DNA of 64,000 nucleotides, taken from assembly GCF_002277895.1 (NCBI RefSeq), contig NZ_CP023000.1, forward strand, positions 372,001 to 436,000. Direction: 5' to 3'. Positions 54,394 through 63,513 of this stretch are shown here, piece after piece. Below the pieces are notes generated by a model. The model was given only the letters and a program-made list of their open reading frames with translations. It did no database searches and was not told where the DNA came from. Position 1 is the first letter of the stretch; the number at the start of each line of letters is the position of its first letter. The DNA is from Rhizobium sp. 11515TR. GTDB taxonomy: Bacteria; Pseudomonadota; Alphaproteobacteria; Rhizobiales; Rhizobiaceae. A program made the position numbers and the translations under genes.

Positions 54394-55047
54394 TCATCGG
54401 GCGCGCAGATGGCGGACGGCGCTGTCACCGGCAAATTGCACCAGGCAGACCAACGTGATCAGCACGACGATCACGGCCGCCATGACGGTCGTGTCGAAGC
54501 GTTGGTAGCCATAGCGGATGGCCATGTCCCCCAACCCACCCGCGCCGACCGCGCCCGCCATGGCCGAGGCGCCAATGACGCTGACGAGCGTGATCGTAAA
54601 ACCGCCGATGATGCTGGGCAGCGCTTCGGGAATCAGCACATGCCGGACGATGTGCCACCGCCGACACCCGATCGCCTGGGCCGCTTCGATGAGGCCGGGA
54701 TCGACTTCGCGAAGGCTGACCTCGGCGATCCTGGCAAAGAATGGGGTCGCACTGATGGATAAGGGCACCGCGGCCGCCCAGACCCCGATGGTCGTCCCCG
54801 TAATCAGACGGGTGAGCGGCAGCAGCGCGACGAGCAGCACGATGAACGGCGTGGCGCGAAAGCCGTTGATGATTGCCGCCAGCACACGCTGCGTTTTCGG
54901 AGCCTCGATCAGCCCGCCGGGCTGGGCAAGCACCAGAAACACGGCAAGCGGAATGCCTGCCGCAAATGCGATCAGCGAGGAGACACCGACCATCACAATC
55001 GTGTCGAGTAAGGCCTGCCACAGGCGTTCATACATCATCGCCGACAT
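54394..55047 (-). CDS. metI: methionine-type ABC transporter permease (MetI family)
   Basis: A 217-residue permease with five predicted helices and the EAA loop EAAQAIGCRRWHIVRHVLIPEALPSI. It is the membrane subunit of a MetNIQ importer for methionine or other sulfur compounds. The start overlaps the metN stop by 20 bp; ATG 55038 or 55035 are equally possible. Confidence 0.9.
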   Translation of the reverse strand: MSAMMYERLWQALLDTIVMVGVSSLIAFAAGIPLAVFLVLAQPGGLIEAPKTQRVLAAIINGFRATPFIVLLVALLPLTRLITGTTIGVWAAAVPLSISATPFFARIAEVSLREVDPGLIEAAQAIGCRRWHIVRHVLIPEALPSIIGGFTITLVSVIGASAMAGAVGAGGLGDMAIRYGYQRFDTTVMAAVIVVLITLVCLVQFAGDSAVRHLRAR

Positions 55048-56179
55048 AGCCTAATATCCTGACTTGATGAGCGAGATTTTCCAGATCCTTCGGCACCGCC
55101 GTTGTCACCCCCTTGACGGAAATGAGCAGGCGACCATTCACATGTCCCTGAATGCGGTCGAGCGCACTCTGCAGGACCCGCGTTGACGCACCCAGAGCAT
55201 TCGCGATCGCGGCCACGTCTGGCTCCAAGCCGCCCTGTCCAGTATAAGACAGTTCCATGATCGTCCACCGCGCCTCCCGATCCGGCTGAGCACGAAGTCG
55301 ACTTTGGACATCTTCGGGGATGTCGCGGTTCAATGGTTGAAGCAATGCCCGTGTTGCCGGATGGGTCGGATTTCCGAAGACTTGCCAGACAGGACCGGCT
55401 TCGGCAACACTTCCCTCATCGAGCACCAGAACCTGGTCACAGATCTCACGGATGACGCTCATCTCATGCGTGATGAGAATGATCGTCAGATTGAGCCGGC
55501 GGTTGATGTCCTTGAGAAGCGCAAGTATCGAAAGAGTCGTTTCCGGATCGAGTGCGGACGTGGCCTCGTCGCAGAGCAGGATTTCCGGCCGGTGAACCAG
55601 TGCCCTCGCGATGCCAACGCGCTGCTTCTGTCCGCCCGACAGCCGTGATGGGTAGGTCTTTTCCTTGCCCTCAAGCCCGACGAGCGACAGAACCTCCGCG
55701 ACCCGCTCTTCTATCTGGCGCTTCGGAACGCCCGCGACAATCAGCGGGAACGCGACATTGCCCCAGACCGTCTTCGACGACAGGAGATTGAAGTGCTGGA
55801 AGATCATTCCGATCCTGCGGCGAAGCCTAACAAGCCCGTTTTCGTCGAGCGACGAGACATCGACGCCATCCACCGTCACGCGTCCGCCGGTCGGCCGTTC
55901 TAGACGGTTGATCGTGCGAAGAAGGCTCGATTTGCCTGCGCCGCTCCGACCGATGATGCCGTAGATCGATCCGGCAGGCACATCGACGGAAATGCCGCGA
56001 AGCGCGTGCACCTCGCCTGCCGACGACTTGTAGCGCTTCTCGACATCAGTAAACGAGACGGTGCCGACATTTTGTCCCGGAAGAACTCGCTCCACCGGGA
56101 CTGTTGCTATTGCCGGAGCGTCCGGCTTCTCGCCTTCCGCTTCTGACAAGCGTCGTGCCGTTGCGTTCAATGTACCCAT
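55028..56179 (-). CDS. metN: methionine-type ABC transporter ATP-binding protein (MetN family)
   Basis: A 383-residue ATPase: Walker A GRSGAGKSSLL, signature LSGGQKQRVGIARAL, Walker B ILLCDEATSALDP, and a C-terminal NIL ligand-sensing domain. The N-terminus is about 40 residues longer than usual, so an internal start is possible. Its start overlaps the metQ stop by 13 bp. Confidence 0.92.
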   Translation of the reverse strand: MGTLNATARRLSEAEGEKPDAPAIATVPVERVLPGQNVGTVSFTDVEKRYKSSAGEVHALRGISVDVPAGSIYGIIGRSGAGKSSLLRTINRLERPTGGRVTVDGVDVSSLDENGLVRLRRRIGMIFQHFNLLSSKTVWGNVAFPLIVAGVPKRQIEERVAEVLSLVGLEGKEKTYPSRLSGGQKQRVGIARALVHRPEILLCDEATSALDPETTLSILALLKDINRRLNLTIILITHEMSVIREICDQVLVLDEGSVAEAGPVWQVFGNPTHPATRALLQPLNRDIPEDVQSRLRAQPDREARWTIMELSYTGQGGLEPDVAAIANALGASTRVLQSALDRIQGHVNGRLLISVKGVTTAVPKDLENLAHQVRILGYVGDDV

Positions 56180-56970
56180 GGCAGCGTATAGAGCTTGGGG
56201 TCCGAGGCGAACGCCTTGTCGATGGCGCCCTTCACGGCGTCCGATTTCTGATAGAGATCGACTAGTTCCTTGATGCCGGCATCGTCGACCTTCGCCGACT
56301 GCACTGCGAAGACGATTGCGAACTGCTTGTCGTCAACGCCGGAATAGAGCAATCCCGAGCTCGGATTGAACGCCTTAGATGCGACGATGAAGTGCGGATA
56401 GCCCTGCGCGAGATCGACGTCTGCGGTCACGCGGGAGAGCTGCGGCCCTTCGACCTCTTTGAACGTGAGGTGTTTCGGATTGTCGGTGACGTCGTCCAGC
56501 GTCCCCTTGAATCCGACGCCGTCCTTAAGCTTCAGAAGGCCTGCCTTCTGCAGGAGAAGAAGTCCACGTCCCTGGTTCACGGGATCGTTGGCGATCGCAA
56601 CGGTGCCTTTGTCCGGGATCTCGTCGAAGCTCTTATGCTTGAGGGAGTAAAGGCCGATATTTGCAAGCACGCCGATGCCGGCGCTCTTGAAGTCGTATCC
56701 ACGCTCCTTGATGGCGTTGTCCAGGAACGGCCGATGTTGGAAATAATTCACGTCGATATCGCCCGACTGCAGGGCTATGTTCGGCGTCGTCCAGTCGGTG
56801 AATTCGACAACCTGGATGTCGAGCCCCTTCGCCTTCGCTTCAGGAACCAGTGCCTCAATGGAGTCGGCATACACTCCTGGGACGACGCCCACCTTGATCG
56901 TTTCGGCGCTAACGCTGCCCGCCAATGTCAATGCCGCGAGCGCGACGATTCCTGCAATGTACTTTCTCAT
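56167..56970 (-). CDS. metQ: MetQ/NlpA family substrate-binding protein
   Basis: A 267-residue periplasmic binding protein: signal peptide MRKYIAGIVALAALTLAG..SA, then ETIKVGVVPG and DVNYFQHRPFLDN typical of NlpA/MetQ. There is no lipobox cysteine, so it is probably a soluble protein. The ATG at 56970 follows AGGGGA. It is the first gene of the operon. With SfnB neighbours, the ligand is more likely a sulfur source other than plain methionine. Confidence 0.9.
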   Translation of the reverse strand: MRKYIAGIVALAALTLAGSVSAETIKVGVVPGVYADSIEALVPEAKAKGLDIQVVEFTDWTTPNIALQSGDIDVNYFQHRPFLDNAIKERGYDFKSAGIGVLANIGLYSLKHKSFDEIPDKGTVAIANDPVNQGRGLLLLQKAGLLKLKDGVGFKGTLDDVTDNPKHLTFKEVEGPQLSRVTADVDLAQGYPHFIVASKAFNPSSGLLYSGVDDKQFAIVFAVQSAKVDDAGIKELVDLYQKSDAVKGAIDKAFASDPKLYTLPWVH

Positions 56971-57024
56971 GGACGTCCCCTGTTGATCCGGCACGAGGCT
57001 ATTGTCCATTAAAGCCGTAGACAA

Positions 57025-57812
57025 AGCAGATTTTACCGACAGGGACGGCGGTTAGGGAATAATTTTGCGGCACCGCAATTGAACCAGAAGACGAAGCGGC
57101 TACCCCGCCACCATGCCGGCCGAGACAAGTGGCCTCGCCATGACCAGCTCGACCAGCGTCGGCGTGGCGCAGGATTGCCGCAGCCAGGAGCGGGCCGAGC
57201 CAGGGCGAGGAAGTCGCCAACATGATCGTCTACGTATGTTCGGAGCAGGCTTCCGCGACAACCGGCTCGGCTTTGCGCGTGGACGGCGGCGTGGTCCGCT
57301 TCAGCGCCACGGCAGGATCATTCATCCGTTTTGGGTGATCCTCAAGCCATGCTCACGGGCCGAGCCCATGAGCATGGGCAATAGGTGCTATTGACGGGAT
57401 TCGCATCGGTGATCCTCTAAGCGCTGCCTGTAGCACCTGGACGAACAACATAAAGTTTGACGAATGGTGCGCGAGCCGCTGACGAATACGTTACTTCGCA
57501 TTTCCAATTTACCCAACCGATCAGAGCTTGTAGCCGCCGCTTTCCGCGCCAGTTGTGATTTTGAGGCGCCCGGTCGGCTCCTAGGCGTATTGCGTGACAG
57601 CGGCTTCAGAGGCTTCGACCGCTGCCAAGATCGCCAAGGCCCGCTCGAAACTCTTGCTACCTGCGATTGGGTCTTGAAAGCAGGCAGCATCCGCGGCTGC
57701 TGAAGGTGCATGCCGCATGGCAGACATGACGCCGAAACTCGACCGTGCCGGCTATCGGTTGAGATCGGGATGAAGGTGCTAGCGAAAAATGGCTGATTTT
57801 GCCGGAGGAATG
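57025..57812. other. intergenic region with an SDR remnant
   Basis: About 790 bp. Besides the SDR fragment at 57203-57338, several frames (57464-57703 plus and 57388-57882 minus) have no recognised family. It should contain the metQ promoter close to 56970. Confidence 0.4.
57203..57338 (+). pseudogene. C-terminal fragment of a short-chain dehydrogenase
   Basis: The frame reads GEEVANMIVYVCSEQASATT and GSALRVDGGVVRF before a TGA, the typical end of an SDR. Nothing upstream in the same frame matches the rest. It is a decayed gene about 45 codons long. Confidence 0.6.
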
Positions 57813-58754
57813 CTACGATGACGTCTCGGCTCGATCTCCGCCAAAGCCGTCCAAGCTCGCGCTGCAGCTGTGCCCCAGCCAATCCGAAAAGGCGCGCACT
57901 TTCTGGCGCGCTTCAGCGCGGGCCGGCCAGAGTGCGTAGTAGCCGTAGCCGCTGTCGATGATCCGTTCGAATGGAGCGACCAGCTCGCCGCTTTCCAGAT
58001 CCTGGCGCGAAAAGGCGAGATCGCCCATCGTCACGCCATAGCCGCTCGCAGCGGCGGTCATCGCGAAATCCTGCGTATCGAAGACTTGATGACGGGCTGC
58101 CTGGAACGAATAGACGCCTTCGGCCTGCAGCCAAAGGGTCCAGTCGCTATGACGCGGATTGGAATGCAGCAGAACGCAGTTCTGTAAGTTTTTGACCGCG
58201 GGCGGATCGCCCAGTTTGGACAGGAACTGTGGCGAGCACATCGGCGTCAACTGCTCCCGCAATAGCGGCAGCACATCCATACCGGGCCAGTTACCGTTGC
58301 CGTAGGTGATCAACATGTCGATATCACCGACAGAAAAGGTGGGCCTCAGAAACCAGGCGGTATCGATATTGATGTTCAGGTCTTCATGATGCCTGTGGAG
58401 ATCCGGCAGGCGCGGCAGGAACCATTTGCGCGCGAAGGTCGGCGGCATGCGGATAGTCAGCGACCGCGCCGTCGTTCGCGTCGCCTCGAACGAGGTCTTC
58501 AGCGACGCCAGCAGCCCGTCGACGATCGGAATTAGCGCCATGCCCCGCTCCGTCAGCGCCACCTTGCGGGTATGGCGCTCGAACAGGGTGCAGCCGAAAT
58601 AATGCTCGAGCTGCTGCACCTGGCGGCTGATCGCGCTCTGACTGAGGTTGAGCTCTGCCGCCGCCGCTGTGAAACTGCCCGTTTCCGCAACAACGGAAAA
58701 GGTCTGCAGGGTCTGCAGCGGCGGCAACCTGTTGTGATCGAACCTCGGCTCCAT
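57813..58754 (-). CDS. LysR-type transcriptional regulator (GcvA-like)
   Basis: A 313-residue LysR: HTH FTAAAAELNLSQSAISRQVQQLE (residues about 28-50 split here), then an effector domain with the GcvA-like RWFLPRL-type segment (ARKWFLPRLPDLH). It lies downstream of, and on the same strand as, the lyase/PrpD/deacetylase genes, so it may be their regulator. There is a 75-bp gap to the lyase gene. Confidence 0.9.
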   Translation of the reverse strand: MEPRFDHNRLPPLQTLQTFSVVAETGSFTAAAAELNLSQSAISRQVQQLEHYFGCTLFERHTRKVALTERGMALIPIVDGLLASLKTSFEATRTTARSLTIRMPPTFARKWFLPRLPDLHRHHEDLNINIDTAWFLRPTFSVGDIDMLITYGNGNWPGMDVLPLLREQLTPMCSPQFLSKLGDPPAVKNLQNCVLLHSNPRHSDWTLWLQAEGVYSFQAARHQVFDTQDFAMTAAASGYGVTMGDLAFSRQDLESGELVAPFERIIDSGYGYYALWPARAEARQKVRAFSDWLGHSCSASLDGFGGDRAETSS

Positions 58755-58829
58755 TCCCTACCCGGCTTCTTTGCTGCTGTCTCGAACGGCAAGCAATAAA
58801 GCATGTGGATGGAATGGCAACCGATGCGC

Positions 58830-60218
58830 TCAGGCGATCGCCCGACGAACTGTCTCGATGGCTTGCCGGACCCTTCGCGGCGCCGTACCGCCCTTATGAT
58901 CGCGGCTGGCAACCGATCCCTCGACCGTCAGCACCTCGAAGACATCGTCGAGAATACCAGGTGCAAAGGCCTGCATCTCGGCAAGGGAAAGCTCCGAGAG
59001 CGTCGGAAGGGCCTTGTCGCGGGCCGCACCGACGATCGCGGCGACTGCATGGTGCGCATCGCGGAACGGCACGCCGGCGCGGACCAGATAATCGGCAAGG
59101 TCGGTTGCGGTCGAATAGCCCTGATTGGCGGCCGCAAGCATCCTTGCATGCTTGACCGTGATGGTCGGGATCATTTGCGCCGTGACGCTGACGGCGGCCC
59201 GGACGGTCTCAAGCGTATCGGTCAGCGGCGGCTTCGATTCCTGCTGGTCCTTGTTGAAGGCAAGCGGCTGGCTTTTCATAAGAGCTGTCGAGAAAGCGAG
59301 ATTGCCCATGACGCGGGCGGCCTTGCCGCGCACCAGCTCGGCCAGATCCGGATTGCGCTTCTGGGGCATGATCGAGGAGCCGGTGCAGAACTGATCGCCG
59401 ACCTCGATGAAATCGAACATCGGCGTGCACCAGAGAATGACTTCCTCGCTGAAACGCGACAGGTGCCCCATGATGATCGAGCCAGTACTGCAGACATCGA
59501 CGACATAATCGCGATCGGAAACGGCGTCGAGTGAGTTGGCGAAGGACGTGGAGAAGCCAAGCTTGGAGGCGCTGTATTCAGGGTCGATGGGATAGCCGGT
59601 ACCTGCAAGCGCCGCCGCGCCAAGCGGCGAAATGTTGAGCCGTTCGCGCGTCGCGCCGACCCGGTCGAGATCGCGCAGGAACATTTCGGCATAGGCCATG
59701 AGATGATGGCCGAAGGTGACGGGCTGCGCCACCTGCAAATGCGTGAAGCCGGGCATGATCGCATCGGCATGTTTCTCAGCGAGATCGACAAAGGCGCCGA
59801 TCAGCGTCTTCAGATCGTCGGCGAGAAGATCCAGTTGCTCGCGGGCATAGAGACGAATGTCGGTCGCCACCTGATCGTTGCGCGATCTTGCCGTGTGCAG
59901 CTTCTTCCCGGCGTCACCGATCAGCGCGATCAGCCGGTCCTCGACATTGGTGTGGACGTCTTCGAGTTCGGTTTTCCATTCGAAGGCACCCGAGCGCATC
60001 TCTTCGGCCACTTGGTCAAGACCAGTCTGGATTTTACCGTTTTCGTCAGTGGTCAGAATGCCGGCGCGAGCAAGCATCTCGGCGTGGACCTTCGATCCGG
60101 CGACATCGTGCAAGGCAATGCGCTTGTCCTGGTCAAGGCACTCATGAAAGCTCTCAAAATCCCTGGAGACGGCCTCCTTGAACAGCGGCGACCATGTGGC
60201 TTCTTTCTGGTTTCTCAT
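58830..60218 (-). CDS. argininosuccinate lyase family enzyme
   Basis: A 462-residue fumarase/aspartase-superfamily lyase with GSSIMPQKRNPD (family signature) and TARSRNDQVATDIRL. The usual WGGRF start of ArgH is replaced by TWSPLFKEAVSRDFESFHE, and the neighbours are catabolic, not arginine genes, so it may cleave another C-N bond with fumarate release, as in relatives acting on aminopolycarboxylates. Start at 60218; the following gene lies 47 bp away. Confidence 0.85.
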   Translation of the reverse strand: MRNQKEATWSPLFKEAVSRDFESFHECLDQDKRIALHDVAGSKVHAEMLARAGILTTDENGKIQTGLDQVAEEMRSGAFEWKTELEDVHTNVEDRLIALIGDAGKKLHTARSRNDQVATDIRLYAREQLDLLADDLKTLIGAFVDLAEKHADAIMPGFTHLQVAQPVTFGHHLMAYAEMFLRDLDRVGATRERLNISPLGAAALAGTGYPIDPEYSASKLGFSTSFANSLDAVSDRDYVVDVCSTGSIIMGHLSRFSEEVILWCTPMFDFIEVGDQFCTGSSIMPQKRNPDLAELVRGKAARVMGNLAFSTALMKSQPLAFNKDQQESKPPLTDTLETVRAAVSVTAQMIPTITVKHARMLAAANQGYSTATDLADYLVRAGVPFRDAHHAVAAIVGAARDKALPTLSELSLAEMQAFAPGILDDVFEVLTVEGSVASRDHKGGTAPRRVRQAIETVRRAIA

Positions 60219-60265
60219 CGCGGTCTTCCTTTTGAACGAATGCCGCCCTCCTCCGGGCGTATCCT

Positions 60266-61627
60266 CTATTGAAGCAGCGCAAGCAGGCTGCGGGCATCGG
60301 TCTGATTTTCGAGATCGAGAACGAAGTCGCTGAGAACGTCGACCCTTGATGCCGGCAGCACCATGCCGGCTAGGGCTGCATATTTGCCGATCAGTCGCTC
60401 ATCACTCAGCGGGTTCTGCGGGCCTCCGAGGGGGAATTCAACGACAAGCCGATGCCGCTCGCCGGATGTCGTGACGATGGTGATCGCCGGCTCGTCCTCG
60501 TCTTTCATGGAGGGATCAATCCGCACCGTGATGCGATCCATCAACGGGCCGATCTCCACGGCCGACCACGCGGCCTCCTCAAGCTCGGCCAGAAAGACCT
60601 TGCCGTAACGCAGCCGGGCCGCCAGGGCATAGGGCAAGCTCATCTGGGCCTGTGCGCGCGACTCGATGATCTTGCCGCCACACATGCCATGCTGGAAGCC
60701 GCTGATATCGACCTCGATGGCGGCGATATCAGCGGGATCGAGACCATGACGCTGCAGCATGATGTCAAGCGCATCGATGCCCGCGTGCGTCCCGCGGCAG
60801 GTCGCGTGCGGCTTGATCGAGCATCGGTTCAGGCGCCAGTTGTGTCCGAAGTTGCGGATCAGCGCCTGCGGATCGCCCTTGCCGGCGCCGAAAGTCGCAA
60901 AAAAGCTGCCCCAGCGCTCCGCCTCGAAGACGCTATCAGGCCCTTCGAACCCTTGCCGTGTGAGATAAGCGGACATAAGGCCGCCTTCGGCGGCGCGGCC
61001 GGCATGAAGCTTCTTGGTTGAGCTGCCATTGTGGATGAAAGCCCAGGTTCCACAGGCAAAGGAGCAAGCAGAGCCGAGAGCGGAGGCCATTGCATTCATA
61101 TCGAGGTTCATCACGCTGCCGACGGCAGCGGCAGCGCCGAACGCCCCGCAGGTTCCAGTCGAATGCCAGCCGAGACCGTTGTGCTCTTCATATCCGCCGA
61201 CGGCTTCCAATACGCGCCGGCCGACTTCATAGCCGAGCAGGACGCTACGCAGCAGCTCGCTGCCGCTCACTGGCTGGCTTCGATCGCCAAGCGCGGCAAG
61301 CACAGCCGGAAGGACGACAGCACCGGAATGATCGCAACCGCCGCTGTCGTCAAGCTCGTAGGCATGGGCCGATACGCCGTTGACGAAGGCGGCTGTCCTT
61401 GCGTCCGATGCGATCGGTCGCCCCCAGATCGCGGCATGACCGGTGCGGGCCTTGATATCAAGCATCGCCACGACCGCATTGGTTTCGCGGGAGGCCGAAC
61501 CGGCGATGGCAGCTCCGAGCGTATCGAGAATATGAAGCTTCGCCTTGTGGATGGTCTCGGGCGGAAAAGCTTCATAGCTCGTCGAGCAGACAAGCTCCGC
61601 CAGTGCCTGTGTCAGATTATCGCTCAC
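60266..61627 (-). CDS. MmgE/PrpD family protein
   Basis: A 453-residue protein of the 2-methylcitrate dehydratase/iminodisuccinate epimerase family: LHILDTLGAAIAGS, HAYELDDSGGCDHSGAVVLPA and KPHATCRGTHAGIDAL. I chose GTG 61627, which has a GAGGAACG site; ATG 61642 is possible. It overlaps the deacetylase stop by 11 bp. Together with the lyase it suggests stereochemical interconversion and cleavage of a dicarboxylic amino compound. Confidence 0.87.
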   Translation of the reverse strand: MSDNLTQALAELVCSTSYEAFPPETIHKAKLHILDTLGAAIAGSASRETNAVVAMLDIKARTGHAAIWGRPIASDARTAAFVNGVSAHAYELDDSGGCDHSGAVVLPAVLAALGDRSQPVSGSELLRSVLLGYEVGRRVLEAVGGYEEHNGLGWHSTGTCGAFGAAAAVGSVMNLDMNAMASALGSACSFACGTWAFIHNGSSTKKLHAGRAAEGGLMSAYLTRQGFEGPDSVFEAERWGSFFATFGAGKGDPQALIRNFGHNWRLNRCSIKPHATCRGTHAGIDALDIMLQRHGLDPADIAAIEVDISGFQHGMCGGKIIESRAQAQMSLPYALAARLRYGKVFLAELEEAAWSAVEIGPLMDRITVRIDPSMKDEDEPAITIVTTSGERHRLVVEFPLGGPQNPLSDERLIGKYAALAGMVLPASRVDVLSDFVLDLENQTDARSLLALLQ

Positions 61628-62516
61628 GGGACCGTTCCTCATCGACATAGGCTTCGTAGACATTGATCGGGTGATCGCCCGGTGCGGCAAGGCCCTTGCC
61701 GGCATGCCAGCGCGCGACATCCGCCGCCGTCGCCAGCCACACGTCATCGAAGCCTGTGATATGGGCGAGCAAGGCTTCGACCAGCGCTATCCGGCCAGGC
61801 GTGCCTGTCCATTCCGGGCGAAGTTGGATGACATAGCAAAGGCCGTATTTGCGATAGGCATCGAACTCGGCGATCCAGTTGCCAAGTACCGCCTCATAGG
61901 ACGGAATGCGGCTTTGCCCCTTGGGAAAAGCCGGGGTGAAATTGAACTGGAAATAGGGCCGATCCTCCAACTCGATGTGAACCGGGATCTCCACCAGCGA
62001 CGAGGAATGGCTGTAGGGCACATCGTCACCATTCAACGATGCCGACCAGGAATAGCCGGCCTCAACGAGTAGGCGATCGAAGTGACGCGGCCAGTTGCCT
62101 GCCGGCAGCCGGAAGCCGGAAACCTCGTTCGATGCAATCGCGCTCAATCTGTCACGGCTGCGCTTGAGGAGGTCCACAGCGGCCGATGCATCCATGGCGT
62201 CATAGCGCTCGAAATCCCAGCCGTGGCTCTCGATCTGATGGTGTGGTGTCACGATATCGCGCAGCAACTGTTCGTGTTTCTCTGCAACGATGCCGGGCAC
62301 GAACCAGCTGGTGGATATGCCGGCATCGGCAAAGGCGTTGCAGAGACGCTCGACGCCGCGCGCGGCGCCATATTGCCAGACCGAAAAGCTCTTGCTGCGC
62401 CCTTTGAGATCAGGCGCCTGCGCGACTGCATCAAGCCCATCGTTGAAGATCACCGAGACAATTGCCGCGCATGTCTTGCCCTGCGGACAGAAGCCTTTGG
62501 AAGCCGTATCAGTCAT
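61617..62516 (-). CDS. polysaccharide deacetylase family protein (allantoinase-like)
   Basis: A 299-residue NodB-fold hydrolase: SVIFNDGLDA near the N-terminus (in place of the usual FDDG motif), HHQIESHGWDFERYD and GFRLPAGNW. The family includes PuuE-type allantoinases and other amide hydrolases in addition to sugar deacetylases. It overlaps the next deacetylase gene by 4 bp and forms a pair with it. Confidence 0.85.
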   Translation of the reverse strand: MTDTASKGFCPQGKTCAAIVSVIFNDGLDAVAQAPDLKGRSKSFSVWQYGAARGVERLCNAFADAGISTSWFVPGIVAEKHEQLLRDIVTPHHQIESHGWDFERYDAMDASAAVDLLKRSRDRLSAIASNEVSGFRLPAGNWPRHFDRLLVEAGYSWSASLNGDDVPYSHSSSLVEIPVHIELEDRPYFQFNFTPAFPKGQSRIPSYEAVLGNWIAEFDAYRKYGLCYVIQLRPEWTGTPGRIALVEALLAHITGFDDVWLATAADVARWHAGKGLAAPGDHPINVYEAYVDEERSRER

Positions 62517-63397
62517 GCGGCGTCCTCCGGATGTTGTGCGATCCACCATTTTGCGATTTCCGCGCAGTGTGTCGCCCAGACACTGTCGCCATGGCTGGTG
62601 ATCGCCTTGAATAGGCCCTCGAGGATCGCAAGCCGACCAGGTTTGGCGCAGACTTTCGGATGCAGGATCGTGGTCCAGCAGAGCCCTTCGCGGTGATAGC
62701 CTTCGAATTCGGCGCACCAGTTCTTTTGAACATCGGCGTAGCCCGAGATACGGTCGAGACCGATGGGAAAATCGGGCTCCTCGCTATAGGCAAGCGCGGT
62801 GTAATCATCGATATCCCAGCGACTCGGAATCTCGACCAGGCCGCGTCCGCGAGATGTCGCGTGGAAATAAGGCCGGTCGTCGCCGCGCATGGAGCTTGAA
62901 TAAATGACGCCAAACTCGTGCAGCAATTGCGCAGTCTCGTCGCTCCAGTCGCCGGACGGCGTGCGGAAGCCGACCGGCGTCACGCCCATGCGGCTTTGGA
63001 AGATGTTGCGAGAGCGCCCCATGATGTCGAGCTGCTGCTGGCGGCTGCAGTCGATGAAAACCTCATGATAGTGGCCGTGATAGGCGATCTCATGGGCATT
63101 CCGAAGGATGCGTTCGCATTGCGACGGCCAATGTTCGACCACCCAGGTCGGTACGAAAAAGGTCGCCTTGAGGCCATAGGCAGCAAGAAGATCGAGAAGC
63201 CGCGGCAGCGCCCGCCACGGGCCATAGGAACCTTGCGTGAAATAACGGGGATTGGAGAGCAGCGAACCGTCGAGCATCGCATCGCCCGTCGGACCATCGA
63301 CGTCGAAGGCGAGCGCCACCGCCGATTGTCGGCCTTGCGGCCACAGACTTGGTTTCGCCGATTTGATTGCACTCTTCGCAGTCATGGGGCTCAGCAT
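62513..63397 (-). CDS. polysaccharide deacetylase family protein
   Basis: A 294-residue NodB-fold hydrolase: VALAFDVDGPTGDAM, AHEIAYHGHYHEVF and GFRTPSGDWS, with the histidine pair YHGHYH typical of metal-binding. ATG 63397 is chosen; TTG 63406 is 9 bp upstream. It is a paralogue of the downstream gene, and the two may form a heterodimeric amidohydrolase. Confidence 0.86.
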   Translation of the reverse strand: MLSPMTAKSAIKSAKPSLWPQGRQSAVALAFDVDGPTGDAMLDGSLLSNPRYFTQGSYGPWRALPRLLDLLAAYGLKATFFVPTWVVEHWPSQCERILRNAHEIAYHGHYHEVFIDCSRQQQLDIMGRSRNIFQSRMGVTPVGFRTPSGDWSDETAQLLHEFGVIYSSSMRGDDRPYFHATSRGRGLVEIPSRWDIDDYTALAYSEEPDFPIGLDRISGYADVQKNWCAEFEGYHREGLCWTTILHPKVCAKPGRLAILEGLFKAITSHGDSVWATHCAEIAKWWIAQHPEDAA

Positions 63398-63478
63398 GCG
63401 TTTCAAGGTGTTTTAGGGTGCAGCCATCCCTCCGCGGGCGTTGAGACACCCCGGCTGATGACTGCATGAAGGGATTGG

Positions 63479-63505
63479 GAAGCGCCGCTGTTACCGCGGC
63501 GCTTC
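63479..63505. terminator. 10-bp hairpin downstream of the binding-protein gene
   Basis: GAAGCGCCGC (63479-63488) pairs perfectly with GCGGCGCTTC (63496-63505) around a 7-nt loop, 8 bp past the binding-protein stop. There is little T-tract, so it may stabilise the upstream transcript and lower expression of the genes that follow, a common feature after binding-protein genes. Confidence 0.6.
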
Positions 63506-63513
63506 TTCAAGCT

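Noticed and set aside
57388..57882. 164-codon minus-strand frame overlapping the LysR gene end
   Set aside because: No family resemblance and it overlaps a well supported gene.
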